This document shows, piece after piece, positions 24,699 to 37,900 of a stretch of DNA of 59,702 nucleotides. Both the position numbers and the translations under genes were made by a program. Positions within the stretch are counted from its first letter, which is position 1, and every line of letters starts with the position of its first letter. The notes beneath the pieces were generated by a model. The model saw only the letters and a program-made list of their open reading frames with translations. It was not told the DNA's origin and made no database searches. The DNA is from Apostichopus parvimensis (lineage: Eukaryota > Echinodermata > Holothuroidea > Aspidochirotida > Stichopodidae). The stretch is taken from positions 75,497 to 135,198 of the forward strand of contig KN883329.1 in NCBI GenBank assembly GCA_000934455.1. Direction: 5' to 3'.

Positions 24699-25667
24699 CA
24701 GTCCGTTTTTACTTTTCCTTATATTTTTATTTGGTCAAACAGACGACTGTTTTGCTTCAAAACTGCACAATTTGATATTTGGAAAGTAAATAAATAATTC
24801 ATTATTTAGATTGACATCTCCTACGGTGCAAAGACGGGAGAGCAAAACCGTCTTGAGATAAAAAAAAAACTGAATGAGAACCTAATACATCAGCAGACAT
24901 ATGTGGTGCAAAATGGGGTACCTTGATGGTAAAATGATCATCCTTTGGAATTTTGAATGGGAAATTTTAGTAGACTTTTAACCAAAATTTAGTCAACCTT
25001 ACTAGGCCCAATCAGTGAGTCATAAACTTTCCTATCGATATCATTGTTATCTAATAAATGATGGAGAAGTGATGTTTATCCGATTCGGATCCCAATCCAA
25101 CTGATCAACGACGACAAAAAACAAACGAAATCCTACATTATTCTTTATTTTTTTCAGTCATACTAATTTCTTAAAACACATTATTAAGACGACTTAATAC
25201 TTTATCATTGCAACCATTTCTTTTCAATTTTTTTTTCAATCATTAATTTGTCACAGATGCATATATTATTTACTCCCCTAACAAATTTCAATTTCAAAGT
25301 AAAATATGAAGAGAATGAAGCCAATATATAATATGATAGTCTGGCCCAAGTCTGACATAATTACTGTACTGAACTAAAATTCAAACACTGCTGTGATCAA
25401 GACAGCCTGGTGCTAGTTCGGTTGAATAAGTCTTGTCACCTTCAGAATATTTCTCAGTTACAGACTGTGAATAGCTCATTTCAAGGGAATAAGAAAAGCG
25501 TTTATTGTCAACAAAATCACATTCATATGTGACACCTCTCCAAATCTAAGGATTTATTAGACAGTTTTGACCTACTGTAAATATGCAATAATTAGTCCAT
25601 CTTTCTATAAATATGACTCGTTTTGTTTACTTCTTTTCATTTTTTTCTTGAAAAAAAAAACAGTTGT

Positions 25668-25713
25668 AGGGGAATGGAAGGGAGAGGAGGAGAAGGGAAA
25701 GGGGAGGGGGGTG
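25668..25713. repeat. Purine-rich GGGAGAGGAGG tract
   Basis: About 45 nt of almost pure A and G on the plus strand following an A10 run. Low complexity. Confidence 0.8.
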
Positions 25714-27383
25714 TTTAAGGAAAGGTTAGGATACAAGTAGGAAGCATGTCAATCTTATGATATCATTCTGTTTTTCCTTCACCTTCTGTAGTGAAATCTT
25801 GTTTGTATTAACTACGTACAGTATAAAAAGAGCAAGCAGAAGCTTTTCTGTTCATCCTAATTATAGAAAATGCATTTGGTTTAACCAAAATGACAAGAAT
25901 ATCTTTCTCTAATGGCGCTTTCCACCTGGTTTAGTGTTATGATATACCGGCCCTATACTGTAACTGTAACAGTCACTTGTAGATCCAAGAGAGATGTGCT
26001 AACACACACATAGTATACCCCTTATAGTAAACTTTTAACAGCTGTACATACATTGCTTAGCAGCTTCTGTATATATCTTACACACCTCAAGACAATGATT
26101 GGTATCCCCACTCTCCCCCCTCCCCCCCCCGACCTCCTTTACACTTCCATCTCCCCTCTGAGCCCAAATATACACACCACTCAAATGGAATACAGACATA
26201 TGTACTGGTTATTCAGTAAACTCTATTATATGACCATTGTCCACCATTGGCATATAAACACAATTAGTTCAAACACACCTGGTGGTAATTTAAGTCGGAA
26301 GCATACAATAATTATCTTTCTTTACAAATATTGTATATTGTTTGCTAACTTATTCTCTTGTATTGACACATGTACAGTATGTACATGCAATCAAGACAGA
26401 TCATATACCGTGTAAAGAATATATATATATCTGATGCCCTGCTATATAAATACAATACCATGATTCACTCGGACTACAAAATGATATATCTAACCATTGT
26501 TTATTCATACATTGTGTTTCTTCCCTTTTGGGGGGCCTTTTTTGGCTTTCTATATTTAATGCCTTCCTGAATTCATACAATCCCTTCTTTCTAAAAGTCT
26601 TCTTTTCTAATGTCAATTAAACATGCCGTTGGGTATTGAGAGGTAAATAAGCAGAAATTAGTCGTTGAAATCTACCTTTTCGTGTTGGCATAGCCTACTC
26701 GTGATCATTCAAGCTCACTTCACAACAGCATGCTAACAGCTGCCTCAAATGGTGTTACGTTTCACACTTGCCTCATCTATGCCAACAAGTTATCCATAGG
26801 TCGTTTTCATTATATATATCAATATATTACCATAACGTTTCCCCCATCAGATTGTCTGGTGATGAAGACATTGTTAACGGCTGCATTGTTTGCCCGAATT
26901 TCATCTGCAGTGCAATGTGATTTACAGAATATCTGCAATGGTACAACTACTAATGCATTAAAATGACCACTTACAAGAACCAAAAAATTCAGCACAATGA
27001 TGTCAATAAAATTACAGAAATCTGTCAGTTGCTTTTATTGAATTAACATGCCTTTCAGAGATGTTCATGATGAAATGATCAGAAACGATGAAAAGGTAGA
27101 AGATTTTTTCCGAACCCAGACTCCAGTGATGATAGCAAACAGCATATTACGTTACACAATTGTAACCATTGCATATTACTTCCGCAGATAGGATGAGGTG
27201 TTGAGAGCCAGGTCGGGTCTGGGGACATATGATCATCAGGCCTCCATCCTTTACGAACTTTAACTTATCCTTTAAATATACTATAGATGGAAATGAGGTT
27301 CCCCCAAACTGAATGGTTTTCTGAGGCTCTGAGGCCTAATGGTTCCTGATCCGGATCATCATGTATGAAACTGTTGTCTATAT

Positions 27384-27900
27384 GGACCGGCGGTGTTAGC
27401 TGACTCCGGTCTCAGTTTGGGAGCATAGTTGGCTGGACCGGTACAAGTGACTGCGGTACCGGTGCGTCCAGTGCTCTGGTCCGCTGGGGGTCTTGAGTTG
27501 ATGTCAGAGTGGCTAAGCCGGTCGCTAGCTGTTGGACCAGCAGCTGGAACATTGCTAACAACTGTGAGAATAGCCACTCACAGTCCGCCTGAGCCTACTG
27601 AGGACTTAGTTCCTGAGGAGTTCCCCAGTCCTCATCGGTCCGTAACTACTGCCTCAACCATATCCGTTGTCCCAATCCTGAGAGGATTCGTCCTGGATTG
27701 GGTCCCTCGCTCACAGTCTGGACAGGGGTCCCACCGGGCATCTCTCTCGATCTCCAGCGAGCTCCGGATCTGGTGTATCTGAGGATAGAGCCGTGGGCAC
27801 AACTAAGATCAGTGGCTCTATCGTCTGAAGACGGTGTCGGAAGGTTCCTTCTTCCGGGCCAGCGGTCCGCCTAGGTTTGATCCCCTTACCCTTCCCCTTA
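27384..27900. other. GC-rich island in intron 1, probable fragment of a mobile element or old coding sequence
   Basis: This half kilobase is clearly richer in G, C and CpG than anything around it and is open on both strands for long stretches (117 codons at 27429-27782 plus; 72 codons at 27359-27577 minus; 64 codons at 27711-27905 minus). The plus translation is rich in P, E, S, T and V without a recognised domain; the minus one carries KGKGKGIKPRRTAGP. The sharp composition boundary suggests inserted material, possibly the gag-like part of a retroelement. No reverse transcriptase, integrase or recombinase motif is visible. It ends before a C9 run at about 28150. Confidence 0.4.
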
Positions 27901-28199
27901 TTCATCTTTTTTAATCCTAGCCTTTAGAATGGCAACCGTACCATTCCCGGTACTGATGGAAGAGTACTTTGTGCAACTGGGTCAAAGTTCGGTTCCCTCT
28001 AATGAATCCTGCATAGGCACCAGAGCAGGGACTGGTGACGATTGGGCCAGATGTTTCTGGAGCTTCTCACAATGCATGGAAAGCCATGTCTCAAGTTTTT
28101 CAAAGTTTTCTTTGTGCCCAAATTGACCCAGGCCATAGAGGCTGCAGCCCCCCCCCCCTTCCCCTGACTCTCCCCACTTGTCAGGCCTGGGCAGAGTTG

Positions 28200-30865
28200 T
28201 ACAAATACTGAATACAAAATTTTAAAAAATTAACTTGGCTTTGAAAATTATCATAGAGTTCTTTTGGATATGTTGCATTCTAAAGGAAACAATGTCCAAT
28301 AGGTGGCTACTTAGTCAAAAATAGAAACTGTTTATATTATACTTACATAGTCTGTTAAAGTACTTCAATAATGAAAGACAAATTCTGCCGCTTAAAGTCA
28401 CTGGAAATAAATGATTGCAACAAAGGATTGTTACTTTTAAACGGACAAAAGCAGTCTATATTACACTCTGCAATCTGGTAATTTCAAGCAGGAAGGCCAG
28501 CTACATGCTTTCAGTTTCATGATTGCAATCATTCATGCCTTAATGCCAATATCAGTAACCAACAGGTTTCACTTTGAATAACTAAGAAACTGACAGAAAG
28601 GATATATTGCTAATAGTGAAACACTCAGTACCACTACATATGTCACAATTCCAACATAGTTGTGCATAGTAGACACACAGTAATAATGATATTTCATAAA
28701 AATCCTGTTCTAAAAGATTTAACAACCTAGTACTGCTTCTACAGTACTAAAAGTTCAACATCTCGAATGCAAATTATTTAGCAATATGGACTATAGTTTG
28801 GTATGTACACATTCTGCGACACAACAAACTGGGTCTCTCTTAGTTAACTCCAAGGTATTAAATGTATTCTCAATGAATCAAGAAGAATGAACAATGTCAT
28901 TCTTTCTTTAATTTCTTTCACAAAAAGAAACTCCATTTTTATTTTATATTGTTAATACAAAGTCTCCTAACTTCCTTCTGGAAAAAACCACAGGATATTC
29001 ATCGTCCAGTTTATTCCTAGCACGACTGTGCGAGCAAAATATATTTCAACATATGCTAGAATCTTCACCAACCTACCACCTTACTCTCTAAACCATTCAT
29101 CTTTCTTACCTCCTCCATTTCTAGCCCCAAAACTAATGTCAAGTATCTTAGAGCCAGGGAGTAAAATATGTCACAGTTCCCTGAGATCAAAATTGTGTGA
29201 TCAATTTGTCATCATCACACTAAAAAAACTATAAAAAAAAACAAAAAACCTAAAAAGATTTCAGAAAAAAGCTAAAAAACATTATCAATTTTTGAATGTA
29301 ACCATATGAGCTACTGTACCGTACGACAAAATATTTCATATCAAACATTGTCTTTGGACAACTGTAGACTAGAAGGCAGGAACTTGTGTACTGCCACTTC
29401 TATGGTTACTTGGGAAACGAGAAAGACTGGCACTTGAAGTACCAGACAAGCTTCACAAATGATTCCATCCAATTTGCCTCTCTGGCAAATTGAGCAAGGC
29501 AAAGAAGTTGTTCCATCTCATTTTGCAAATTTCTGCCATGTGGATCCGATACGCTAGTGTCCGGCAAAGGTTATAGTCGTCGTCTTGATAGGGAAGATCA
29601 AAGAGTACAGGAGTATTTTTTTCCCTGCTGGCAGAATGATTCTTTTCCAAAGAATTCATCGTACAAAAATCAATCTTTTCATGGGGCATTGCATCAGTGG
29701 CACTTCTCAAAAGGAGTGTTTTCATCATGAGAGGAAAGCATTCACCACAACAAATTTGAAATGGAATAATGACCAATTCTTGCAGTAATACTCTATACTA
29801 TAACCAACAACCATTTCCATTCACTCAAAAATGTCGTACTTAACAGTGTTAGGTCAAAAAACCGGGGTAAGTGGGAGGGGACAGGTTAGGGCTGAGTGTT
29901 ATCATGTGAACAAATTTGCACAGTAAAGAGGAACTGGACTTATAGAAATTTATGCTGGTGAGAGAATTAGAAATGGTCGGATGGATCATACGAATATTGA
30001 ACATCCATTCTGAAATTAGCATAAACATCACAGTTTGGCATGTTCATAACCCTATCCCTAATGAAAACTATGGTTAATTCACTGCCATGTAAAATGCATA
30101 AAGATAACTCATCCTTCTACTACAATTCATTGAATAAATTAACATGACATCGGATTCAGACAAGATTTAATGACCTTAACATTGAAGATCAGCCAATACA
30201 GATATCTGCACATCGATTCACTCGAAACTCACCGTCGAGATGCATGGCTAAAAGATAAGATCCCAGGGAACTCACCTGACATCAGGCCCCAATCTGACAA
30301 GCGAGTTAACGCTCTACTACAATTCTGCATAACACCCTCTATCGACATGACTCACTTAAGCTGGATAGCCAACCCATGTCTAACAATATCTACATATAGT
30401 ATATAGTGCATATAGCAAGATACTTCAAATAGTGTAGCAGAGGACGCAATGTACAAAAAAAGGCCACTGCAGTGTCCTAACTGAATATTTATGTCTCATC
30501 AACTGAAGGAATATCAAATATTACAGTTGGCATGTGTCTTTCTGAATATTCTAAATTTAAATGTCATAATGCATGTATTTCACATTATGTGAAATTTAAA
30601 TCAGGATACATTCCCATATATATGAGTATGAGAAACTAAAATGTGGACGGTGAAGGAGAGGGCAGGCATTTTTTTTGGGGGGGGAAGGGGGAGGTTAATG
30701 ATTCTTTGGTGTGCAAGGTTAGACAGGGGGCCATAACCAGCTGTCAGCAAAATCCAAACTTTGCATTTCGCATGAGGGTCGGAAAAGATATTATATCTAC
30801 TACCATGACACAAATTGTTTTTAAATCAAAACTTAAAATAGAAAAATTATCCGCTAGAAATAACT
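28200..30865. other. Intron 1: no confident gene
   Basis: AT-rich DNA with an A-rich patch at 29220-29280, a G-rich run at 30671-30690 and the doubtful ORF at 29453-29728. Nothing else is recognisable. Confidence 0.6.
29453..29728 (-). CDS. Unrecognised ORF of about 91 aa in intron 1 (doubtful)
   Basis: The open frame on the minus strand runs from 29776; the first ATG is at 29728 and the stop TGA at 29455-29453. The C-terminal part reads like a real protein (VLFDLPYQDDDYNLCRTLAY followed by RIHMAEICKMRWNNFFALL), with mixed charge and aromatic residues. No domain recognised. The plus strand is also partly open. It might be a relic exon of a mobile element. Confidence 0.2.
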   Translation of the reverse strand: MMKTLLLRSATDAMPHEKIDFCTMNSLEKNHSASREKNTPVLFDLPYQDDDYNLCRTLAYRIHMAEICKMRWNNFFALLNLPERQIGWNHL

Positions 30866-30869
30866 ACAC

Positions 30870-30911
30870 AAACTTACACACTTAAACTTACACACTTAAA
30901 CTTACACACTC
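30870..30911. repeat. 14-bp tandem repeat, three copies
   Basis: AAACTTACACACTT starts at 30870, 30884 and 30898 (last base differs in the third). Immediately precedes a family 'A' copy. Confidence 0.9.
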
Positions 30912-30975
30912 AGACATGGTAGAACAAGGTGAGATTGCCATGGTAACAAGGAGACAGGTAAGTGAGGAAGGATGG
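30905..30975 (+). repeat. Dispersed repeat family 'A', copy
   Basis: CAGACATGGTAGAACAAGGTGA is followed by AACAAGGAGACAGGTAAGTGAG and GGGAAGTAAAT, matching the family core closely. Contains a perfect CAG/GTAAGT donor-like sequence on the strand opposite to the gene. Confidence 0.65.
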
Positions 30976-31626
30976 GAAGTAAATCTGTGACAATGAGCTC
31001 TGAAACGATTGAGATCTCATTTCCTAAAAAGGCTCAAATTGCTCCAAAGGTTTCTGGAGATACTGTAAATTGTGCAAAACGTTTCATTAGCATTTGACAG
31101 TGTGCAATATGCATTTCAGTGATTTAATAATAAACTGTCAAAGGGACTTTGCCCTTTCAATAGTTGTCAGCTCTCAGTCTCTAAAATCGTGCATGTTCTT
31201 ACTTGAATATGAATCATTTAGTCATTAAGAGGTTCAATTTTGTTTTGCGATACGTTTTAGAGTTACCATAACTTTGTCGCTAACTTTTTTTTAACGTTAA
31301 GTGAGTACACGTGTAATCTGTGTGGAAAATGAAATCGTCACTGAATTGCATAAAAAAAATGTGTTGATATTAGAAGCAAACATCTGCACATATTTGACAT
31401 TTTCAACTGACAGAAATATCAAACTAAACCACTATACTATACTGCCTCAGGCTGAATTCTGTTCTAGCCAATAACACGTGACCAACACAAAGTTCCCTCC
31501 GCTATTTGCATCAATGCATCTGGTCTCTCGGTCAGTTTTAATTCTTATATTAAATTTGTACAAAAATTCTCCTTCCTCAAGATTACTTTTGACCCAAAGT
31601 TTCCATGTTGCCTTATTCTTAAATTT

Positions 31627-31845
31627 TTAATTTGATAAAGCAAAAGTTGATATCTGCTTTGAAAACAATCTTGCATGTTTGTTATGTATTTCAATTTCAT
31701 CTTCGTCAAGAAAAGCGTCGACAGTAGAAACGAGAGGTGACCTCTCTTTCACGGTCACTGTGTTTTTTTGTGTCGTCGTTGCGTCGTCGTCGTTGATGCT
31801 CGTAGCTGCAGAATCTGTTACAATCCGAGAGTACGCAGATGGCAT
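31627..31845 (-). CDS. 72-aa acidic ORF in a CpG-rich patch (candidate alternative exon or small protein)
   Basis: ATG at 31845 follows directly after an in-frame TAG (31852-31850) and has A at -3; the frame ends at TAA 31629-31627. The peptide starts MPSAYSRIVTDSAATSINDD, is acidic in two places (NDDDA, FLDEDEIEI) and has no membrane segment. A GAC-rich stretch gives a local CpG cluster (31735-31800, CGTCGTCGTT on plus) that is unusual for this intron and could mark a promoter. No homology recognised. I found no strong in-frame donor that would join it in phase 0 to exon 2, so a role as alternative RBPMS first exon is unproven; a standalone small protein or chance are alternatives. Confidence 0.3.
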   Translation of the reverse strand: MPSAYSRIVTDSAATSINDDDATTTQKNTVTVKERSPLVSTVDAFLDEDEIEIHNKHARLFSKQISTFALSN

Positions 31846-32030
31846 GTTCTAATTTTAAGATCTTGTCGATTAGTCCAGCCCAATTACCAGGGAATATACC
31901 AGCAAGGATTCTGCTCCATTTGATTCCGATGCTTCAAAATCCAATCAACGGGATGAAATATGTCAAAAACTTAAAATCAATGGCAATAGAATTTGTCAAT
32001 TTGTCAATTTAATGCTTACTTTGTCGGTAG

Positions 32031-32214
32031 TGATCCGACTGAATTTCCCAAACTACGAAACCACAGTAATCTCTCAAAGCAAGGTTATTTCAATTCTATG
32101 GTCATTAGTCTTGTACGAGTTTCTTTAAAGCAACATGTTGCGAGGAAATTAAAGTTATATGTGAAATGGGAATTTAAAGCATCATTATGCAGGGCGAACA
32201 ATCTCTGGCGACAG
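32031..32214 (+). CDS. Candidate internal exon on the plus strand (doubtful)
   Basis: An open stretch bounded by a possible acceptor (ACTTTGTCGGTAG, ending 32030) and a good donor (CGACAG followed by gtacga at 32215). Translation after a 1-nt phase reads DPTEFPKLRNHSNLSKQGYF and ends ASLCRANNLWRQ, strongly basic toward the end. No domain recognised and no partner exons found. It lies 186 bp from the start of the minus-strand 31627-31845 ORF, head to head. Confidence 0.15.
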
Positions 32215-32470
32215 GTACGAGGCAAATGTAATAAAGATAAAATATTTCAGGCGATCAATTGAGGCATCAACCATAAGGACTCCCCTAAATTAATTTTGGC
32301 ACCAAATGAATGTTATTTTATTGAGTAGTTAATGACTGTGTTTTGATTCTATAAAGGTTGTGTAACTTCAATAAAAGATGTAATTTTGAGTACAAGTCAG
32401 TCATGATCCACATATATTTATTTGCATTTGATATACATTATATATACTGTACTGGAATGCTCCATTAAGG

Positions 32471-32510
32471 CATATCATATCATTATCACCTCATATCATA
32501 TCATTATCAC
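32471..32510. repeat. 21-bp direct duplication
   Basis: CATATCATATCATTATCAC at 32471-32489 and again at 32492-32510. Confidence 0.9.
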
Positions 32511-32574
32511 TTTAATCTATTTTTAATATTTCTGTAGAAAGTTTTTTCAATGAACTAGACACTTTGGTTGGTAA

Positions 32575-32715
32575 CATGGGGAGGTAAGTTCACCGGGGGT
32601 GACTGGTCACTATGGAAGATTAATATCAAAAGGTTAACATGTCACTTTAAACACAGTAGATAGGGAGAGTGTGTTGGTTTCGATGAGACAGGTAAGTGAG
32701 GGAGCCCACAAGACA
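32575..32715 (+). repeat. Dispersed repeat family 'A', copy
   Basis: The blocks GTGACTGGTCACTATGG, AAAGGTTAACATGTCACTTT, ACACAGTAGATAGGGAGAGT and GATGAGACAGGTAAGTGAGG are in the same order as in the 4351-4859 element and at 1735-1925. It is one of the longer copies. Confidence 0.65.
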
Positions 32716-33234
32716 AAGTAACAGGGCATTGCGCTCAAGGATGAAAATGCCAACAATTTATCATTGGCACATTTGTAATGAACTGTAAATATATTACTTC
32801 AAAGAGATGAAATGTTCACTTTGCATGCTACTATAATTTTCTGTGTGCATTCTGAGGAGGTGACACGTTTGTTCTGTGTAGTTATCTAGGTATTACAGTC
32901 CTATTGCTATATAGTATAAGAAAACAATTTGTACAAGAAAAGAATGAATGCTTTATCACCATTAACAATGTAGTAGAAACCAAATCAAATTTATTTACAA
33001 GCAGATTAGAGTACTTTATCCAAGAGTTAGACTAGACACCCAGTCCTAGCAACATGAGTACATATTGTGCAATACAGATACATATGAAAGAGGAAGCATG
33101 TATTGTACATACCCAACTTGAACAAATGTTATGTTTTCATGGTAACACATTAATTGCTAAAAACATCTTATACCTACAACATCAGGAAGACTCAACAATA
33201 CACATAAACCTACACAACTAACTTTGCAGTGGCA

Positions 33235-33256
33235 GGGGGGGAGGGGGTGGAGGGGG
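33235..33256 (+). other. G-rich tract, possible G-quadruplex
   Basis: G runs of 7, 5, 2 and 5 separated by A or T. Quadruplex-prone but less regular than the 17528 motif. Confidence 0.5.
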
Positions 33257-34872
33257 TTATGTGGTGAGGTGTGGCAATCTCTTCACTTACAAATTTGCAT
33301 GTATCACAATGTAATGGTTGTATATTGTCCTTTACAGACAGCAACAGCAAAGGAACGGAAAAGTTATACCCTTTAAAAGTTACAGCACATCAAAAACAGT
33401 TCACTAATTCTAATACCAATATTAAAAGCATTTAACCCTCAACCCTACTGTGTGACAGAGACATTCCCTTTAACTTCACTATAGTAATCTAATTACCTTT
33501 AAGCAACCAATAGTTCTGTATCTCTTCTCCCTTCGACTTTACTCAGCTCACTCTTTTCAGAAAAGACTGAAGAAAACTCCCTGAAAGGAACATCACAGTT
33601 CTTTCACAATCTGCCATCTGAATGCTGTTTTGGGAAAGGTATCCCAAGAGGTTGTTAATCTAACTGTTCAGACAACAGCAAACCTCCTTATCCAGCACCT
33701 AGGCCTAGGGGCAGGTTTGATTCACCCCTCGTAATACCCCTTGGGAGGGGGAAATGCCCACAGGCGATATGACCTCCTTGATGCAAGAATTGGCTGAGGT
33801 TAAAAATGAGGATTGGGGGGTTGTGGCCTTTGCCATGGATAGTAATGCTTCATTGCAAAATTTGCTATTGTCAAGAATCTTTTAATCCACATAGCATAAT
33901 GATATTATGCAGTTCCAGGCTACTACATTAGATGCTAGCTAACTCCATTGCCTGATGGCCATATATCTTGACTCAATGGTGAAGTTGTACAGGTCAATAT
34001 AAACCACTGTCAAGCTGGACTACTTGGATTCTATATTTTCATATCAAAAAAACAAATATTACTGACCCTGAAGCAGGAGTGTACCATTAGATATTAAACG
34101 TGAATTAACTGCAAAATTAAATACTACAATATCACAGAAAAATTAATATGCCATGTTTGCATTGCAAACAGAGCCCAAAATGACGATGTTGTCATTTCTG
34201 TTGCTTTAGCGAATCTTGACAAAATATGATGGTTGGTATTATGCATGTATTCTGATTTCAATTCCAATTAAATTCTCTAGTCAAAACCTGATGTATATAT
34301 GCATACATCATGCTGTAACTAGTGCAAAAGGGAGGTTTAGTACTGACATTAAATTTAATAAGGACACACAATGATAAATGTTTATCTGCAATGCTTGGAG
34401 CAATGCATACAGAAATAATCTGTTCCAGTTATACAAAATCTAAGGTTTCTCTTCCAATATCCATTAGCCTTGCCCTCCCTTCCCCATATCTTTTTGCCCT
34501 TCTGTTTGTCCCTAGAGATGAATGTTCAACTACAAGAACTGCCTGCTTCTCAATACATCAGCAAAATCACAATATTAGTCTTTCATTAAGTAGCGGTAAC
34601 TTAGACAATTTGGCTATGAATCTACAGTGCACCACAAGTGGCTCAAGCACAGTCTCAATTTATCGTTTGTCGCAAAGGAATCTGTTTTCTGACAATCAGT
34701 TTGCTCAGCACATAGTAGCTCAGGGAATCGACATTTCTTTTCTTAATTGCAGAGGAATCTATTTCATATAGACCTAAATTTTGTTAATATTTAGTTGTAT
34801 CACAAAGGAATCTGTGGTACAGAATGCACATAGGATTGATTTATGTGGGAAGTTCTGAGGTAACTTGATGGT

Positions 34873-34921
34873 CTGCCCCTTCAAATCATCCCACTGCCCC
34901 TTCAAATCATCCCACTGCCCC
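34873..34921. repeat. 21-bp tandem duplication
   Basis: CTGCCCCTTCAAATCATCCCA occurs twice in tandem (starts about 34873 and 34894) followed by a partial third CTGCCCCT. Confidence 0.9.
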
Positions 34922-37900
34922 TAAAGATTGTGGGCTTGTGTAATCAATCCTCTCGGATTCCTGTACTGCCCCTGAACAGAGCATACACTACATGAGACCA
35001 TGGACCAAGCATGGAAGTATTATGTCTTTGCTCATCATATGTACGAAACCTGTTTGAAATCCTGTTTCAAATTTAACACACAGAACCATCTGCAACATAA
35101 ATTTTACACCTGAAGCCCCAAAGGCACCTTCAACAGCTGAAAATTAAAGGTACATTCCTGTCTTGCAATATTAATAACTAACAAAGAGCACTTTACATGC
35201 TTGTAGCTTTTTCATTTTCAACCAGTGTGCTCAAAATATCATTTAAGTCATTCTCTGGGGGAGAAAGAGTGAGTGGGATGGGTGAGAGGGCATAATGACA
35301 ACCATATATTATATATGTATATATTATCGTTCTCCAGTTCCTTTTAAGTTTGTGCATCTAGCATAATTCTTTCCCACTATTTTTTATGTCAATATGCTTG
35401 TCTTCACATGGGGCTAACTAGGTTTAATATATTGCTGGCAAAGACCTTGAGCTGGTAGACGTGACAACTGAAAGTTCATGTTACTTTTTCTCCATCCCAA
35501 ACCCTCATCCATCCATCCCCCCTCCTCCTTCCCATATCCCAATCCCTGAGCTGGTTGGTCCACACAAAAACATTCATGATCTATCAATACGGGTTCTTCT
35601 TCCCAACAAATGGCCAAAATCCAACGATAGTCATGAATTTCTTCCTATCCTTGATTCCATTACCTTTTCAGATTAATCAGCTATAATAAATTAAGAAACA
35701 CAACAATGTGTACTTATGGAGGGAGGATGCGAGTTACAGTAAGGTTTTTCCATACTGTTGTCTCTACTGTCATTTTGCTCCTTCTCCCTGCAGTATCCAG
35801 TTTAATGAGTCTTTAGAGATTAATAACATGATTTATTCAGGTTTGAAGATGTAACCTTTAGACAGTTCAAAACATGTGCAGTTCATTTGCAGTGAGTCAT
35901 GCAGTGTTCATGTTAGAACTATCGCTAATTAACCTTCAGTGTCATGCGTGTTTGAAGGAGATGATTTAAACTGATCTTGCAACACCTTTCATACTGTTTG
36001 ACAAACCTGAAGCTTTACCATATATGCGAACTCCATAAATCTGCATGCTATGCAGCACAATTTCCTACTATTGACTCGATCCACCAACCCCTCTCCCTAC
36101 TCTTCCTCCACCTCTATATGGGCAGAAAGGAAATGACATTTTCATCAAAAGTCACCGAATAAGATAAAGCCTGATATCAAAACCAAAACTACTTAACTGA
36201 TCCACAGCTGATCAACCCTAGGCTAGTCCCCTTACATTGAGACTGCAAGTTTGTGATCAGGACGATGTTACATCAAATGTGACACCAAAACATTAAGAGA
36301 TCTTTGACTACTTTCAGAGGATGAAGGACACATGTGACCTACAAATATAGTGTGAAATGAACGGCTGTGGTACCTGCAAGAGGGAACTGAAAAATACAGG
36401 CGAGATATTTACAAGGAAATAAAATTCAGGTCTGTCATTTGTTTGAAGGACACATCATGGTCTTATAAGTTCCTTGTGCAGTCATAACCTCTTGGAGAGA
36501 TCTCCTTTCCAAGATTTTGTAACCCCTGGTACAGCTTTATTCATTTCTTGTTTAGGACAGAGTCAAATCTTTTCTCTTTTCCAATTGGTGTAGCTTTTAT
36601 CCAAAATGTGATTGTGGTGATGAAGATTATCCATCAGTTCATCAATCAGTAGCATTTCCTTCTTCTTAACCATTTTCTGCTGAAGGTATTTAGCTTCACG
36701 CACACAGGGCTATTTGCAAAGGATGCTAAGTTAATCTTTATTGAACAGGGTTTCTTAGAAGATTGTTAAGAAGAAAATTCCTTTAAGTTTAAAGATCATC
36801 TTTATTATACTTTAAGGATATTATAGATACTCCTAAGTAACTTAGTACTCTTAAGTATAAGCTCCAACTGTTCAATATTGATCCTTTCCCACAATTGTCA
36901 TTTTCTCCAGGTTTCTCATCCTGGACTTCTTCAAAAGGTCAATTAGATAGACCAGTGTCTTCTATATACTACAGTACTAGTATTCTAGACTAAGACAGGT
37001 GTTTCTATAATTAAAGGTAGCATGTACAGTCAACTTCAATATATATGTATTCAATCATGACACAGTCTCCAACATCAACGGAAGAGACTGTCAATAGCAT
37101 GAAACATAGCACCTGATGAATAGTAGTTTTAGTCCTTCAGTGCAATGGAATTGACATTTATTTCTTGCAGTGCTCATTTCAAAGTAGTGAATCTTGACCA
37201 GGGACAACATGTGCCTGGTTTCTTCTTTGACCAGAGGGTGAGCATGGTTTGTTCCTATTGTTGGGTGTCTACTGTAAAGAAGATGACTGGGTTTAAAGGA
37301 TTACTCCTACTGCTGCTCCACCCAGGTGTAACTCTATGCCATTCATTTCATAAGAGGATTACAACTGCCTTAAAACCAGCAAGATTGATGCATCATAGAA
37401 TCTGAAAGCTGATTTGCTTGACTTTATTCAGATATCTTATATCAGACCAGATCATAAGAACAATTAAGGAAGTATTGCGAAGGATTTGCCAAATATGCCC
37501 TCTTTTTCCGAAGCATAATCACAATTTATGGTTGCGATAAGATAGTTAGTTTGAATGGTATTCATGGAATGCAAACTTTTAAAGAAAGCAAAGATGAAAA
37601 TTTCAAAATATTGACACTTCATATTCACTACTAAAATGGAAACTTGACAAGAGTCAATTTACTAAACAAACTACATTGTCATACAATTTTAACATAAGAT
37701 CCAGTCAAAAATTGACCACTAATCAAAAAGCAAAGAGGTTCCTAAATTAAAATAACCTTAAAGGAAGGCTGTCATGTCAGTGAAATGGGACATGCAATAA
37801 TGGATCTCCCCAAGGTTCCATGATGATGATAACTTTGATGGAGGCCTCTACACTTTGAAGGTCATCTAATAAAGATTGTTGACCAACTAGAGATGTTACT

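Larger units (their letters stand above)
20060..27380. other. Intron 1: no confident gene
   Basis: AT-rich DNA with many TACTGTAC/GTACAGTA motifs (23921, 24235, 25363, 25816, 26372), a purine-rich tract at 25668-25713 and the doubtful ORF at 24447-24698. Nothing else is recognisable. Confidence 0.6.

Noticed and set aside
34322-34771. 149-codon plus-strand ORF
   Set aside because: Random-looking composition, no recognisable domain, no splice context.
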